Shown: piece after piece, positions 47,039-59,724 of the stretch
Numbering within the stretch: position 1 is the first letter of the stretch
Layout: every line of letters begins with the position of its first letter
DNA from: Anagrus nilaparvatae
Lineage: Eukaryota; Arthropoda; Insecta; Hymenoptera; Mymaridae
DNA length: 64,000 nucleotides
Reading direction: 5' to 3'
NCBI GenBank assembly: GCA_022575985.1
Contig: JAKSXM010000007.1
Span: 29,204,501 to 29,268,500, forward strand
Program-made: the position numbers and the translations under genes
Notes under the pieces: model-generated
The model's database searches: none
Told to the model about the DNA's origin: nothing
The model's input: the letters and a program-made list of their open reading frames with translations, nothing else

Positions 47039-48253
47039 GAGTGATTCTTAGTGAATTCAGCAAAAGTTTCCAGGTCGGGTTGCTGAAACCGGCTAAAAAC
47101 TTTTTTTTTCTAATTACCTATCCAAAATAGACTTTGTCCCCAAATTTTAGCCCTTAATATTAAAAACTAAGCCCAGGGCGAATTTTTGAAAAAAAAAAGA
47201 CATTTTCATCTTTCCTCAGCCACCCATTCTTCTTTTATGTGCCATTCCTTCTGGAAATCATTAAAAATAATGAAAAAAGAGATACTATAGTAAAATTTCC
47301 TCAGGAATCCAGTCATGCCATTAGTTTTTAAAAATTCCTACACGGGGAGCCAGAAAATCGATAAATCCACAGGGTATATTACGGAAACTACAGAAAAATT
47401 GTATATCCGAATTTTTTATTGAGCTTCTCAGGAAAAGCGTGTTTTTATATATATTTTCGGATGCCATATCAACCTAGATGCGATCGAACTTTCTAGACCC
47501 TAAAATAACCGAAAAATCGTGAATTTTCCTAAATTTTTCTCATTTTTCAGCAGTTTTTTTGAATTATCCCGCTCTAAATGACTCCGAACGATTTAAACAA
47601 GATAAGATTCGGATTTCCAGGGAAATTTCACATATTTTCTTTATTTAAATAATTATTAGGCTTCGATGTAAACGAGCTCACACCAAATGCCTTAAATACA
47701 AAATTTTGATTTTTATCGTTTTTTAGCCGTTTTTTTGAATTTTCCCGCTTTAAATGACTCCGAACGATTTAAACAAGGTGAGATTCGGATTCCCAGGGAA
47801 ATTTCACATATTTTCTTTATTTAAATAATTTTTAGGCTTTGGTATAAACGAGCTCACACCACACCAAATGCCTTAAATACAAAATTTTGATTTTTATCGT
47901 TTTGTAGCAGTTTTTTTGAATTTTGCTGCACTAAATGACCCTGTATGATTTAAATAATGTCAAATTCGGGTTTCAAGTAAAATTTTAAGCACTTTCTATA
48001 CTTTAATAATTTTTTGGCTTTAGTGTAAAAGAGTTCATAGAAAATTCTATAAATTTAAATTATTTTTAGCTCTATATTTCAGAGTAAAAATTTTTTAATT
48101 AATAATGAATGAAATACATATTTAGGTAATCTTTAAAAGAATGAGTTTTGTAATAAGAAGAAAAATATTCTATTAAAAAAATTTTTATTGATATTTACAT
48201 AATATTTAGCTTACAATAATGTATTCAGAAAATATTATTATAATTTAGATAAT

Positions 48254-48406
48254 TTATTCACAAATAGAATCCAAGTTCTTTAGATATTGAGTGTATTTGG
48301 AATAAGTATGCCCTAATTTTATTTTTATTTGATCATTTTCATTTGTAGCCGATACATTGTATAAAATTTTATTAAAGCCTACTTTAACACGGGTCTCGGT
48401 ACCAGG
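48254..48406 (-). CDS. Unassigned 50-codon open exon-like frame
   Basis: On the minus strand, after an acceptor-like aataatttag, an open frame reads PGTETRVKVGFNKILYNVSA and then NENDQIKIKLGHTYSKYTQY, ending at TAA. Composition looks more protein-like than its surroundings. It may be the terminal exon of a lost transposon gene inside the foldback, or chance. I do not recognise it. Confidence 0.2.
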   Translation of the reverse strand, partial: PGTETRVKVGFNKILYNVSATNENDQIKIKLGHTYSKYTQYLKNLDSICE

Positions 48407-49546
48407 CTAAATTATTATCTAAATTATTATCTCCGTAAGTACCAAATAATATTTTAATATTCACACAATAATTAAATAAATTTACGTAGCTTATTGTTTT
48501 AATGAATAATATGAATACAATAAAAATGTTTTTAATGTAACTCATTTATTTACTAATAAATCTTGTAAACATTGACGATTGCCATGCCACATAACTTTAA
48601 ATTTTTTATATACAATGTTTATTATTTTTAGCGCTAATTTTAAATTATTTAAAATTTTTTTCGGAAATAAGATTATTAGTAATTTACATCTTTAATAATA
48701 TAATATTTATTAAGTTGTTATTATATACGATATAATAAATCTTATTAGGAACTGTAACATACCAAACGCATGGTACCCTCACCATTGCACAGATGCATAC
48801 AATAAAACCCCTTATATTAATACACACAGGCATATATGCGCTAAAGAAATAGCGAATAATATATAAATACACACACAAGCATATATGCGCTAAAGATAAT
48901 GTAAGAGAGAGAAGACCGCGCGGGAAAATAATATATAGGTATCATGACAGGCGCCCGTCATGATGCTTTTGATAAATACGAACATGGAACGAATATGTCG
49001 GGGGAACGTTGCTACCTTTAATATTTGAATATTTTAATAATCTATGTAGGTGGCAGCATTTCCCAGGCAATAATTCATTGATATCGAATGAAAATAAATT
49101 ATCATTACCAATTAAATAATTAATTAATTTAGTAAAAAATCTAATTAGATGAAATAAATAATTGAATAGCTTTTTGATATTCAATTATCATTGTATATAT
49201 GTATATAATTTGTAATATAGTAATTTTTAAGTAGTTTAGAATAAGAAAATTAAATAATGAATATTATAATTAAATGCCCCTTTTGTTATCTATAAAATGC
49301 ATAATCATTATCGAATATAAATTAAATATATTCAATAAAATATTAAAGATAATTAAAAATAGACGTAACGGTCAAACTGCATTTTATTGATAAGAAAGGG
49401 ATATTTAATCATTTAAAATGTAAATAGAAATTAATTATAAATAAAAAAATAATCAATGTAATAAACATAACATATAAAAATGATATATAATAATTAAAAC
49501 AATTAAAAAACTAAAAAGAAGAAATTCGCGCCAAACGCAAATTTCC

Positions 49547-49564
49547 TTCCAGAAACTTCGAGAA
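49547..49564 (+). promoter_or_regulatory. Perfect four-unit heat-shock element
   Basis: TTCCAGAAACTTCGAGAA: four alternating TTC/GAA pentamer cores in strict 5-bp register (nTTCnnGAAnnTTCnnGAAn), the consensus binding site for trimeric HSF. It lies about 50 bp upstream of the TATA box in the solo LTR. Confidence 0.72.
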
Positions 49565-49614
49565 CAAATTTTATGTATAAAGATTCCAAGCATGTGTGCG
49601 TGAGTTGCGAAAAG

Positions 49615-49622
49615 TATATAAG
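49615..49622 (+). promoter_or_regulatory. TATA box of the solo LTR
   Basis: TATATAAG in a locally less A+T-rich setting, downstream of the heat-shock element and about 90 bp upstream of the AATAAA. The start site would fall near 49640-49650. Confidence 0.6.
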
Positions 49623-51092
49623 AAAGAGCTTTCGCACATCACGACACACTTGTCTTGGGATCTCTGGCAGAGCGAGTTCATAGAACGACCTTTGTTAAAT
49701 TAACACTCAATAAACATTTACATTGAATTAATACTTAATGTTTTTATTTATGTAAGAGATCCTAAGTCAGCATCAGCTTCATAGGCGCAGAAGTGCGTCG
49801 AAACCTACGCAGAGGCACAGCCTCGATTATAAACGTAACCCCTTTGATTTCCAAGGGCTGATCCCCTTGGTTTGATAAGGTTCTAGTCGGGTAGGAAAAA
49901 GTGTTCGAACGTAGGAAAAATCATAATTATTGTCACCCCTCCTTCTGAGAGGTTACAGAACCCTGTGAACTTGTTTACATCGAAGCCTAAAAATACGATA
50001 TAATAAATCTTATTAGGAACCTTAAACAGAAAAAGTACACACAAAACTGCTAAAAAACGATAAAAATCAAAATTTTGTATTTAAGACATTTGGTGTGAGC
50101 TCGTTTACATCAAAGCCTAAAAATTATTTAAATAAAGAAAATATGTAAAATTTCCCTGGGAATCCGAATCTTACCTTGTTTAAATCGTTCCGAGTCATTT
50201 AGAGCGGGAAAATTCAAAAAAACTGCTAAAAAACAATAAAAATTAAAATTTTGTATTTAAGGCATTTGGTGTGAACTCGTTTACATCGAAGCCTAATAAT
50301 TATTTCAATTAAGAAAATATGTGAAATTTCCCTGGAAATCCGAATCTTACCTTGTTTAAATCGTTCGGAGTCATTTAGAGCGGGAAAATTCAAAAAAACT
50401 GCTAAAAAACGATAAAAATCAAAATTTTGTATTTAAGGCATTTCGTGTGAACTCGTTTACATCGAAGCCTAATAATTATTTAAATAAAGAAAATATGTGA
50501 AATTTCTCTGGAAATCCGAATCTTACCTTGTTTAAATCGTTCGGAGTCATTTAGAGCGGGAAAATTCAAAAAAACTGCTGAAAAATGAGAAAAATTTAGG
50601 AAAATTCACGATTTTTCGGTTATTTTAGGGTCTAGGAAGTTCGATCGCATCTAGGTTGATATGGCATCCAAAAATATATATAAAAACACGCTTTTCCTGA
50701 GAAGCTCAATAAAAAATTCGGATATACAATTTTTCTATAGTTTCCGTAATATACCCTGTGAATTTATCGATTTTCTGGCTCCCCGTGTTGGAATTTTTAA
50801 AAACTAATGGCATGACTGGATTCCTGAGGAAATTTTACTATTGTACCTCTTTTTTCATTATTTTTAATGATTTCCAGAAGGAATGGCACATAAAAGAAGA
50901 ATGGGTGGCTGAGGAAAGATGAAAACGTCTTTTTTTTTTAAAAATTCGCCCTGGGCTTAGTTTTCAATATTAAGGGCTAAGATTTGGGGACATAGTCCAT
51001 TTTGGATAGGTAATTGGCAAAAAAAAGTTTTTAGCCGGTTTCAGCGACCCGACCTGGAAGCTTTTGCTGAATTCACTAAGAATCACTCTTAT

Positions 51093-51605
51093 ACATTTGC
51101 ATTTTCTTTATTTTAATAATTTGTTTGTTTACTACAATAATTATTTAATTTAATTAAATAATTTTGAAATTTTAAAAACTTTAAAAATGAAGTTAATGAA
51201 ACTATCAGTACATATACATATATTATCTTCTATCCCTATGTGCTTTTGAAATCGCCCGCCTGTACAACTAAATTGCGGCGTTGCCGTACACGTTTATATA
51301 CATTTGAATTTCAGGTTAATTACATAGTTTTTATTTATTTATTTAAAACTAAAGTCTATAAGGTGGGGAAAATAAATTGGAAACTTAATATTTAATCATT
51401 TATTTATCATTTCCTGCTAATTTTATTCTCCTGTGTCATCATTTTCTATAACCCTCTTAATACCTTAAAGTAAATCTTTTAATTTTTTTTCTTAATTTTT
51501 TAATTAAAAGTTAATTTTTATGACATTACACGTAAAGATTAAAACTACTTTTTTGTACACACCAAACCTAAAAGAGTTTTTTTTTACGCAGAAGAGATTA
51601 AATGT
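51093..51605. other. Gene-free stretch
   Basis: No coding signal. Confidence 0.4.
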
Positions 51606-51751
51606 TCATTTAATTCTTTAGAGAGGAATTATTTTGAGGTTAATTCTTTTAAAAAAATTTATTTTTGTTTTTATTATTTTTGAACAGAATAAATACAAAA
51701 ATAAATCGTTTTAAAAGAATTAACCTCAAAATAATTCCTCTCTAAAGAATG
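51606..51751. repeat. 146-bp hairpin MITE-like sequence
   Basis: TCATTTAATTCTTTAGAGAG and following ~40 bp are mirrored at 51694-51751, around a ~26-bp A+T loop. Confidence 0.8.
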
Positions 51752-52200
51752 AATATTAATTTTAAAATATTAATTTTTAGGGGGTGAAAATAAGGGTGCT
51801 ACACCCTTCTAACTTGGTTTCTAACGTCAGATTCGGATTTAGCGGCTCAAAATACGTACTAGATCTAATAAAAATTAAAAAAAAGGTTATTTTTAACTTT
51901 CTAAGTAACTGGGGGAGGGAATTGATTTATTAAATTTATTCTCACTTTTTTCTTTCTTTATATAATTCACGTCTACAGCTTTATTAAACTTTTTTATTTT
52001 ATTTATTTGTTCTATTTTTATTAATACGTGTTTATTTTGTATGATTAGTTTTGTTTTAAAATACCGAAGTACGGATAAATGTGTCTGCACGTATGCTAAA
52101 ATTTATTAAAAAAGGCGGGGGGGGGTAACAAGAAGAAAGAAAAAATACTTTATCTATGTATTAAAAATTCCTATACGCGTACTGGAATTTTTATAAACAT
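51752..52200. other. Gene-free stretch
   Basis: Contains gattcggatttagcggctca, reminiscent of the gcgaccc foldback module. The 65-codon minus frame at 51893 is not supported. Confidence 0.35.
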
Positions 52201-54900
52201 AATTTTTACTATATTTTAGAGACTTTCTACAATTGAGCGATAGTCGCCTGCGATTGAACGCTGCGCGTGCGTTTGGCAGGGAGGCAACTGTTGTAAAAAA
52301 ATAAATTAAAATGCGGTAGTGGTAAAGATAGCAGAATTAAATAATGAAAAATTAGCAAAATAAATGAAAATAAAATAAAAACATTTAAAGCTTACTTATT
52401 TTTAAAAAGTCATTTTTTTAGGTTTTTAGCAAATTTAATAAATTTTCGATAAATTTTACTACATTTAAAGACACGTAAGATGTAGGACTAGTTAAAAGTG
52501 ACTTTTTTACACATAAAATAACTCACTTAAAATGATAGAACATAATTTTAAAGCTTAAAACAGTTTTTACAAGCTGTTTTATGTCATTTTTTTTCAAAAA
52601 AATCCTAAGTTTTTGTTATTTTTCCCTTGTTTTCTTGGAACTGGTGATAGGTACACTCTTAATTTTTTTTCTGGTAACATATTTTAGTTGTACAAGGTTA
52701 CCTTGAAATTTTCAGACAAAACGGTTTGGTGCAACCTACTTAAAAATCCACTCAAAGTGGAGTTTGCAATTTTCGGTTTTTAGCAAATTTTTATTTTATA
52801 CGATGAAAATGGTAAGTAATTCTGATTTATCAGTGAAATACTTTTTGATTTATTTCAATTTTATACTTTTTTCAATTTATTACACGATTTTAAATATTTT
52901 TCATGCTAGACTGAAGAAAATATTTCAAAAATATTTCAATTAAAAACGAAAAAAATGGCATTAATTTTGTTCTAAGTGAGTAATGTTTTATTCTTTCTGT
53001 CTGAAATATTAATATAAGTTCAGAGATGGCAGTTTAGAGGGCAAAAAAAGATGAAAGATATGTCGCGTCAATTGTTTCACTGTATGACCGGCTGAATAAA
53101 ATCGGCTAATTATGATTTCATTCTTTTCTCTATATAATCAGGATTCCTCGTAGATAATTAGGCGCTCTCAATAAATAATATATAAGTTCACGTTAATAAT
53201 GCATGGAGCCGGCTTCTATATAGGATTATCTAATATAATATTTTCGGAATATAGTGTCTTTCCGAAGGCCTGCGAGAGCGCCCGATTTTGTACGAGCCAT
53301 CCTGATTATAGAGAAAAGAGAATCGAATAAACTATGACACTATATTGGTTTTCTTATTGGAGCTGACGGTGGTAAAATTCATTTGCAATATTTTGATTCT
53401 GTTAAATTAAAAATTCGACTAGGTTTTTGATTATGTTAAAGTTTATTTTTATCTAATATCTCACATGATTACATTTTTCTGAAACATCATCTTATACTCA
53501 AATTAACTGAATAACGCTTTTTCATCGCATTCTCAAAGATCTTTGTTAAGGTTGAATCAGGTGGATAGAAATTGCATTTTTTAGTAAAAATTTCTGGAGA
53601 TCGAAACTTCTAGAATGTTTAATATTTTTAGCCATTGATCATGTTATGTGTCCCTTAAAATTAAAAAAATAATTTTGAAAATTTATTGACTGCTGACGCA
53701 GATATTAGCGCTTGAAATTTCACTAATTTTTGATTGACATAATTAATCAAGACTAATTAAAAATTTCAATTTTTAACAATAATGTGAAATAAATTTCAAG
53801 TTTTTTGATTTTGAAGACATTTTTATAAATAATCTGATTTTAAAAATCTTTGAATTTAATATTTAAGCTTGTAAAAACTGTTTTAAGCTTTAAAATTATG
53901 TTCTATCATTTTAAGTGAGTTATTTTATGTGTAAAAAAGTCACTTTTAACTAGTCCTACATCTTACGTGTCTTTAAATGTAGTAAAATTTATCGAAAATT
54001 TATTAAATTTGCTAAAAACCTAAAAAAATGACTTTTTGAGGTTAGGGACGTAAGGAAGGGCATTCGGAAGTCCCTATACAGGTGAAAGGTGATCTTTTGG
54101 TACCCAAAGTATGCCCTGAAAATTTCACGGCAATCGGTTTCGTGGGCCGGAGCCCCCTTCTTATCCGGGAATAGCCTTTAACACTGTGACTATTTAGATT
54201 TTCAAATTTCATACAGAAACATACAAGCCAAGTTATATCTGGTACTCGCTTACCGTTAACAACTAATAAGAGTACAACTGTTTCAGGATCAAGTCAGGAA
54301 CATCAATTAAAATAATTTAATTTGTAACTTTAGCACCCAAAACTTTAAAGTTTATTTCTGTTAATAATAGTGGAGAGTATGTATAAGATTCCTCTGAGTT
54401 CATTATAAGGATGTAAGAAGAATGATTAGGCTGGAATGAAGGTTTTGAAATTAGTTTATTTCTTGATCTTCTAATTTGTTTTTTTTGTAAATCTTTATAA
54501 ATATTATTATTAAACTGACATATAATATTTTGTGAATAATAAAAATAATAAACTTCTATTATAGATAGTTTTAAGGTTATATTTTATTATTTGTAACATA
54601 TTTATAATAAAAATAAATAAACTTTAAATGTTTTTATTTTATTTTCATTTATTTTGCTAATTTTTCATTATTTAATTCTGCTATCTTTACCACTACCGCA
54701 TTTTAATTTATTTTTTTACAACAGTTGCCTCCCTGCCAAACGCACGCGCAGCGTTCAATCGCAGGCGACTATCGCTCAATTGTAGAAAGTCTCGTATAGT
54801 AAAAACAAAGGCGCGCGCAGTAATATTTCTTATATATTATATTATTTTTTCCCTGAACTGACGGGTGGGTAGCGCGTTACTATAAAATATAGTAAAAATT
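52201..54900. mobile_element. 2.7-kb foldback with an insertion in its right arm
   Basis: Ends AATTTTTACTATATTTTAGA ...TATAAAATATAGTAAAAATT. The left arm (52201-52600) includes GAGCGATAGTCGCCTGCGAT and tgccaaacgcacgcgcagcg in mirror form. The right arm is in two pieces (about 53870-54040 and 54606-54800), separated by a ~560-bp insert (54041-54605) beginning gaggttagggacgtaagg. About 80 bp were also added near the right end. The middle (52600-53870) is unique and holds a smaller imperfect inverted repeat at 53130-53320. No coding capacity. Confidence 0.78.
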
Positions 54901-56692
54901 ACTGTTCTTGTTTTCTCAGTGTACTTATACCCTTAAAAATCAACTGTTAAAATATTTTATTAAAATTCAAACATTTAAACGATAAAAAACGAATTTTACC
55001 GAGCGCGCTTCGTATGTGTAACACAGCAAGAAAAACCTTTAAACGCGTATTACTCGAAACTACTTCTTTTTGTTTTTTTTTTAGATTGTAGTTTCCGAGA
55101 TCATCTTGCGGCCATGCTTTTCAGGCCTTTACTTTGCTGCCCTCTATAAATGGTACTAATCATGATACTAAATTTTTGGTTGGTTTTTTTTTAAGATTAA
55201 TTATTAATAATTAAGTAAAAAAATTTGTAAAGTCATTCATAATAAAACAGCCAAGAAATAAAATAAAGTAAAAATCGTTTTTTTTTTCATTTTACAATCC
55301 AATCTACAACCTTAATATAACAAGGGGACAGTATTAATGATAACATCTTATAAAAATATTGTACATATATAATTTTATTTTATTGATGATTGACAACATC
55401 CAGACATGATTTTATAAATATTTGGAAAATCTGAGATAAAATAAATGTTCTGAAACAAAATTTTTTTTAATTAAGTGACTTGGGTATACTACAACATTAA
55501 TTCTATAACTCTAAAGGAAAAATATCATCAGAATTTGTTCCTCGATTTATTCTTGTTTTGATTGGTCGCGTTGATTTTGTTATGCGCGTGAATTATATTT
55601 TTTATTGGGTGCTAGCGATATAGAATACAAGCAGTTCTCGGTCACATAAACTCTCGCGCGATATTTAATTTTTATTATTTTTTAATCTTTTAATATAATT
55701 ATTTATTAATAATATTTTGTGTATTTTTCATTAATCATTAAAATTAAATATAAATAATAAGAAATATAATATTTTTCTCATTTTATTATACAATCATCTA
55801 ACAATTTCGTCTTCGATTTTATCTTAATCGATTTATTTTTGCTCTGCAATATCTGCCGCGCGCTGTATAAAAAATTTGTAAAACAATTTTAAATATTAAT
55901 TTTTTAATTTATTATTATAAACTGTCAAAATAATTATAAATTTTAATAAAAAATGTTTATACTATAATAAAACATCACATCTGTAGGTGTGACATTATAA
56001 AATAGATGAAAGCTGATTCGAGTATTTCGTCTTCCTATTATTAAATTTCGCTGTCCAGAACAAAAGAAAAATTAATGTCGAGGGATGAAAAAGGTTCTGC
56101 AGTAATCAATAATTGCATTCAGATACGATATATATTTTTTTCTTGAAATAATTTTTTAATATAAAAATAATATTGGTTTTTATTTATGATAATATATGAA
56201 AACTTATTGGAGTATTTTGTCATCCGATTGTAAAATTTCGCCATCCAGGACAAAAGAAAAATTTAGTTCAAGGCATAGTAATCAGTAATTCCATTCAGAT
56301 GCGATATTAAATATTTTTTTCTTGAGGAAAAATTTCTATCTCTAAAAAATTCATGTGACATAATTTTTCGTCTAATTTATTCGGGTAGTGATTGGTAGCG
56401 CTGATTTTTTCATTATTTATTTCATTAGTTCTAATTTTTATTATCTAACACTTTTCATGCCCAATTATCTGAATAAATTATTTCATTATCTTAAGAATAT
56501 ATTTATTAATACTTAGAAAAATTATATAACGCTTCGAGAAGTAAGAAAAAATAAAAATTTTAAGAGCGATTTATCAGACAACTTTGTACTCATATGCACA
56601 TGCTCAATACCTTTTGCGCAATTAAATCATAAATTTAACAATTCGATACCAAAAAAGTTGTTAATTTGAAGAGAATCATAATTTTAATATTT
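54901..56692. other. Gene-free stretch with a tandem duplication
   Basis: 56015-56130 and 56195-56330 are diverged direct copies (gtatttcgtc(t/a)tcc, aaatttcgc(t/c)(g/a)tccag, caaaagaaaaatt, cattcagatacgatat). 55440-55680 and 56320-56420 also share diverged text. No gene. Confidence 0.5.
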
Positions 56693-56894
56693 TAACATGG
56701 AACATGTTTATAGGGAGGTGATACTTCAGAACTTGAAAATTAAGGGGGTGGGGTCAAATTTGTCCTATTTAAGGGGGGTTCAAATTTGTCCTATTTAAGG
56801 GGGGGGGGAGGTCAAATGAGACTTAGAATAATTAGGAGTCTTTGAAAAATCTGAGCTTAAGGACTTAGGATAATACAGGTTTATAGACAGAATA
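56693..56894. mobile_element. MITE with AACATGGAACATG end, copy 2, left part
   Basis: AACATGGAACATGTTTATAG followed by ggggtcaaatttgtcctatttaagg and acttagaata, as in 13278-13712. The LTR retrotransposon splits it; the right part is at 63694-63905. Confidence 0.75.
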
Positions 56895-56898
56895 ATAT

Positions 56899-58099
56899 TG
56901 TAACGAGGCATTTTTGCCCGTTACAAGCAAATATTAAATATTAAATTATTTAATATTTGCGAACATACATACACACATATTCGCGCGCCTCAAGTCTCAA
57001 ATACAGAAGATTTCCGCCTAGCAACAATCAAAATTCAAATATATTATTTATAGTTCAAAAATATTTTAATAGAAGATCAATAAAAAGCAGCACCGATCAA
57101 TAAAAGTTATAGGTTTTCATATCGACTGATAATGATTTATAGTATCAGCCGCACGGCGCTGTAATAGAAGACCATGCCGTTTCCTTTGCAAAACGAGCAT
57201 TCCGGTTTCAGCTCTGGATCGCGAATTCACGCGCGATGTCCATAGAGCAGTTCACGGTTTCGCACCTCCAAGTGCCAAAGAAATACTGGTAAAGATACGC
57301 GTATTGCCTTGGAGCCATCTTTACATTAATTAAATAATTTCATAAAGTGTAATTATTGTTAATAGTGAAACCCTAATTTATATGAATTTATAACTTAAAT
57401 TAAATTAGCCGACTACGGTCGCCATTAAATCGTTTATTTAAAAATATAAAATAAAAACTCGATCGTGTGAAGTGAGATAGCCGGCAGCAGACGATTTAAT
57501 CCTGCACCAGCATCGACAAGCCTACATAATAAATCAGCATCTGGGCAGACGCAACGAAGACATCATCCACAAGTAGACGAATCCAGCAGCAGATATAACA
57601 TCAGCGCGGTATCGTAAAGTGTGTGTATGTGTGATTGCGCGCGGATCGCGAATATTTCATGTAAAGCCACGCGGGTTTATTGTTTAACGATTTAATGATT
57701 TAATATAATAATTATATTTCATATTTAGTTTTAAAGCCCATGAGGCAATAAAAAAAAAATATAAATAAAATATAAATAAGTTCAATTAAATATTTCATGA
57801 TAATTAAATAAGTGTTCAATTCATTTTAGTGTAAGTGCATGTTCACATATAATAATATTTCCCCACTCAAATACCTATTTCTTAGAACTCCCCCACTTGC
57901 CGAGTGAGATCGTTTCTTATGCCGAGCTAGCCGAATAACAGAGGTAATTTCCCCCTATTTTATTATCATTACTACTACTAAATAATTATACATCCATATA
58001 TATATATTAAAAGGCGCTCTTAAAGAATAAATATATTAATAAATATATATGTATGTATATTATCAAAAATTATTTATTTAATTAAAAATCCTCGTTATA
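56899..58099 (+). repeat. 5' LTR
   Basis: TGTAACGAGGCATTTTTGCC ...CCTCGTTATA. Lacks the 9 bp (cgtagcgat) present in the 3' LTR after ccattaaatcg. Confidence 0.93.
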
Positions 58100-58101
58100 A
58101 A

Positions 58102-58124
58102 TGGCGCCTCAACGTTCTGTGGGC
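58102..58124 (+). promoter_or_regulatory. Primer-binding site, tRNA-Lys-like
   Basis: TGGCGCC-T-CAACGT, two bases after the 5' LTR, matches the complement of the insect tRNA-Lys 3' end (TGGCGCCCAACGT) with one extra base; ...GTGGGCT downstream may extend it. Confidence 0.65.
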
Positions 58125-58473
58125 TAAGAAATACATAATTAAATATAAAAAAATTAATTTCATAAATAATAATCTGCGCGATATAAAACCGCCATTTTTA
58201 TAAAAGTTATAAGTGGCGCTTCTTTTTGCGTTCCCTCATTTTTGCCAGCGCACGCGCAATATTTCAACATAAGATTATTTGCAAAATTTTTTAAGTTAAA
58301 CTCAAATAAATAATAACTAACTATTAATTAAAAATAATAATTAATTAATAAATTAAAATATTATTATTATTAATAAACAAAATTGAATTTTTTTTTTTCT
58401 TTCGGAAGATATACAAAAAAATATTTAAGAGATATTTCTTATGCAATAAACGTGCACGCGCGCAGGTAATATT

Positions 58474-58604
58474 GTATTTATAAATTTTGTGGATGCGGAG
58501 TATTTATAAATTTTGTGGATACGGAGTATTTATAAATTTTGTGGATACGGAGTATTTATAAATTTTGTGGATACGGAGTATTTATAGATTTTGAGGATGC
58601 TACA
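58474..58604. repeat. 26-bp minisatellite in the leader
   Basis: Five units of tatttataaattttgtggat(a/g)cggag, the last one diverged. Confidence 0.9.
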
Positions 58605-59724
58605 AAGAGTAAATTTAATTATATACATTTTTATATTGTAATATATATATATATGGAACATTCCACAACATTTTAAAATTTGATTTTTTGATAAAATAAA
58701 AAAAAAAAAAAAAAAAAAAATTATTAAACAAATTCAAAAATTCCCTTTTTAATTACGACACCCAGACCCAAATTAATAAAAAAAAATTTACGTGAACATA
58801 GCACAAAAATATTAAATAAAGAAAATAAATATATAAATTTGTAAGCAGCCCAGTTAAAAAAAAATAATAAATTCTGAGGCTCAAATTAATGTCAATAAAT
58901 AAGTATAAAAAAGCAACTTTTCACCGTATAACGAGTATGAATGAAGCGTGCCGTATGCGAGAATAGTATAGTACATAGTATATACAAATAAATAAATATA
59001 AATATTCTAATAAATACTATTATTTCTAAGAAATTATCTATTTAAAATACTGATACCAAGAATTAAAATAAAAATTCATTAAAGAATTATATTTTTTTTA
59101 ATTATTTTTTTTATTTTAAATTTTTAAAGAAAGGTAAAATACTTTAAAACGAGTAGTATTATTTTTTTTATTATTTAAAAGAAAATTTTTATTAAAATTG
59201 AATTAAAAATAGTACTTCCCATAAAATAAAAGTATAATAAAGATCATTAATTACAAATTATAGGCTTTATTACTTATTAAAATTACAAGAATAAATTATA
59301 TTCTCAATTTTGGTTTTTGGTAGTATTCATTTACTCACATATTTAAAAATTTACTTATTACATACAAAATATTAAAAATACATTTACTAATATAAAAAAA
59401 AAATAATTTCCAAATTTTTTTTTAACTATATAATTTCCTCTTATCCTCATAAAATTTTCTCCCCCAGCCAAAAGCAACCTTAAAGTTTAACCCCAAAAAC
59501 TTTTCGACAAAATAAAAAAAAAAAGGTAAAATTGCTTATTAAAATTATTAATTTTTAATTTCAATTATACACTGGGAAAACTTTTTGTGCTCAGTTCGTG
59601 AATATTAAAATTTTTTTTTTAAGTTATGTGCCTGCCTTTTTTTTTTAAGGGAGGGGTGAGCGCTTGAGCTAAAGCTAAGCGATAAAAATTGAAATAAAAT
59701 TTAATTTTTTATAAAATTTAAAAT

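Larger units (their letters stand above)
48753..49957 (+). mobile_element. Solo LTR (TGTAAC...GGTTACA) with GAAC target duplication
   Basis: TGTAACATACC...GAGAGGTTACA flanked by GAAC on both sides (48749-48752, 49958-49961). 1,205 bp, much the same length and end type as the LTRs at 56899 (TGTAAC...GTTATA, also a 4-bp duplication), but otherwise different in sequence. It contains an enhancer/TATA arrangement (next entries) and AATAAA at 49709-49714, giving a plausible U3-R-U5 layout. With no internal region it arose by LTR-LTR recombination. It sits inside the 47039-51088 foldback. Confidence 0.82.
47039..51088. mobile_element. 4-kb foldback element with TTAT target duplication
   Basis: TTAT (47035-47038)|GAGTGATTCTTAGTGAATTC ...GAATTCACTAAGAATCACTC|TTAT (51089-51092). 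Arms of about 1 kb are near-identical; inside each, ~180-bp subunits (ttttttgaattttcccgct, ccgaacgatttaaacaaggt, gtgtgagctcgtttacatc) repeat three to four times. The outer end contains the gcgaccc/gggttgctgaaa motif seen in other foldbacks here. The interior (about 48050-50020) is A+T-rich and holds a solo LTR. No transposase can be read. A 4-bp duplication is compatible with several DNA-transposon groups. Confidence 0.85.

Noticed and set aside
53130..53320. Imperfect inverted repeat (gattcctcgtagataattag / tgtacgagccatcctgatta)
   Set aside because: Real but with too many mismatches to define an element; noted within the 52201-54900 foldback.
58474..58604. CRISPR-like regular repeats
   Set aside because: Contiguous 26-bp units without spacers in an insect LTR element; a minisatellite.
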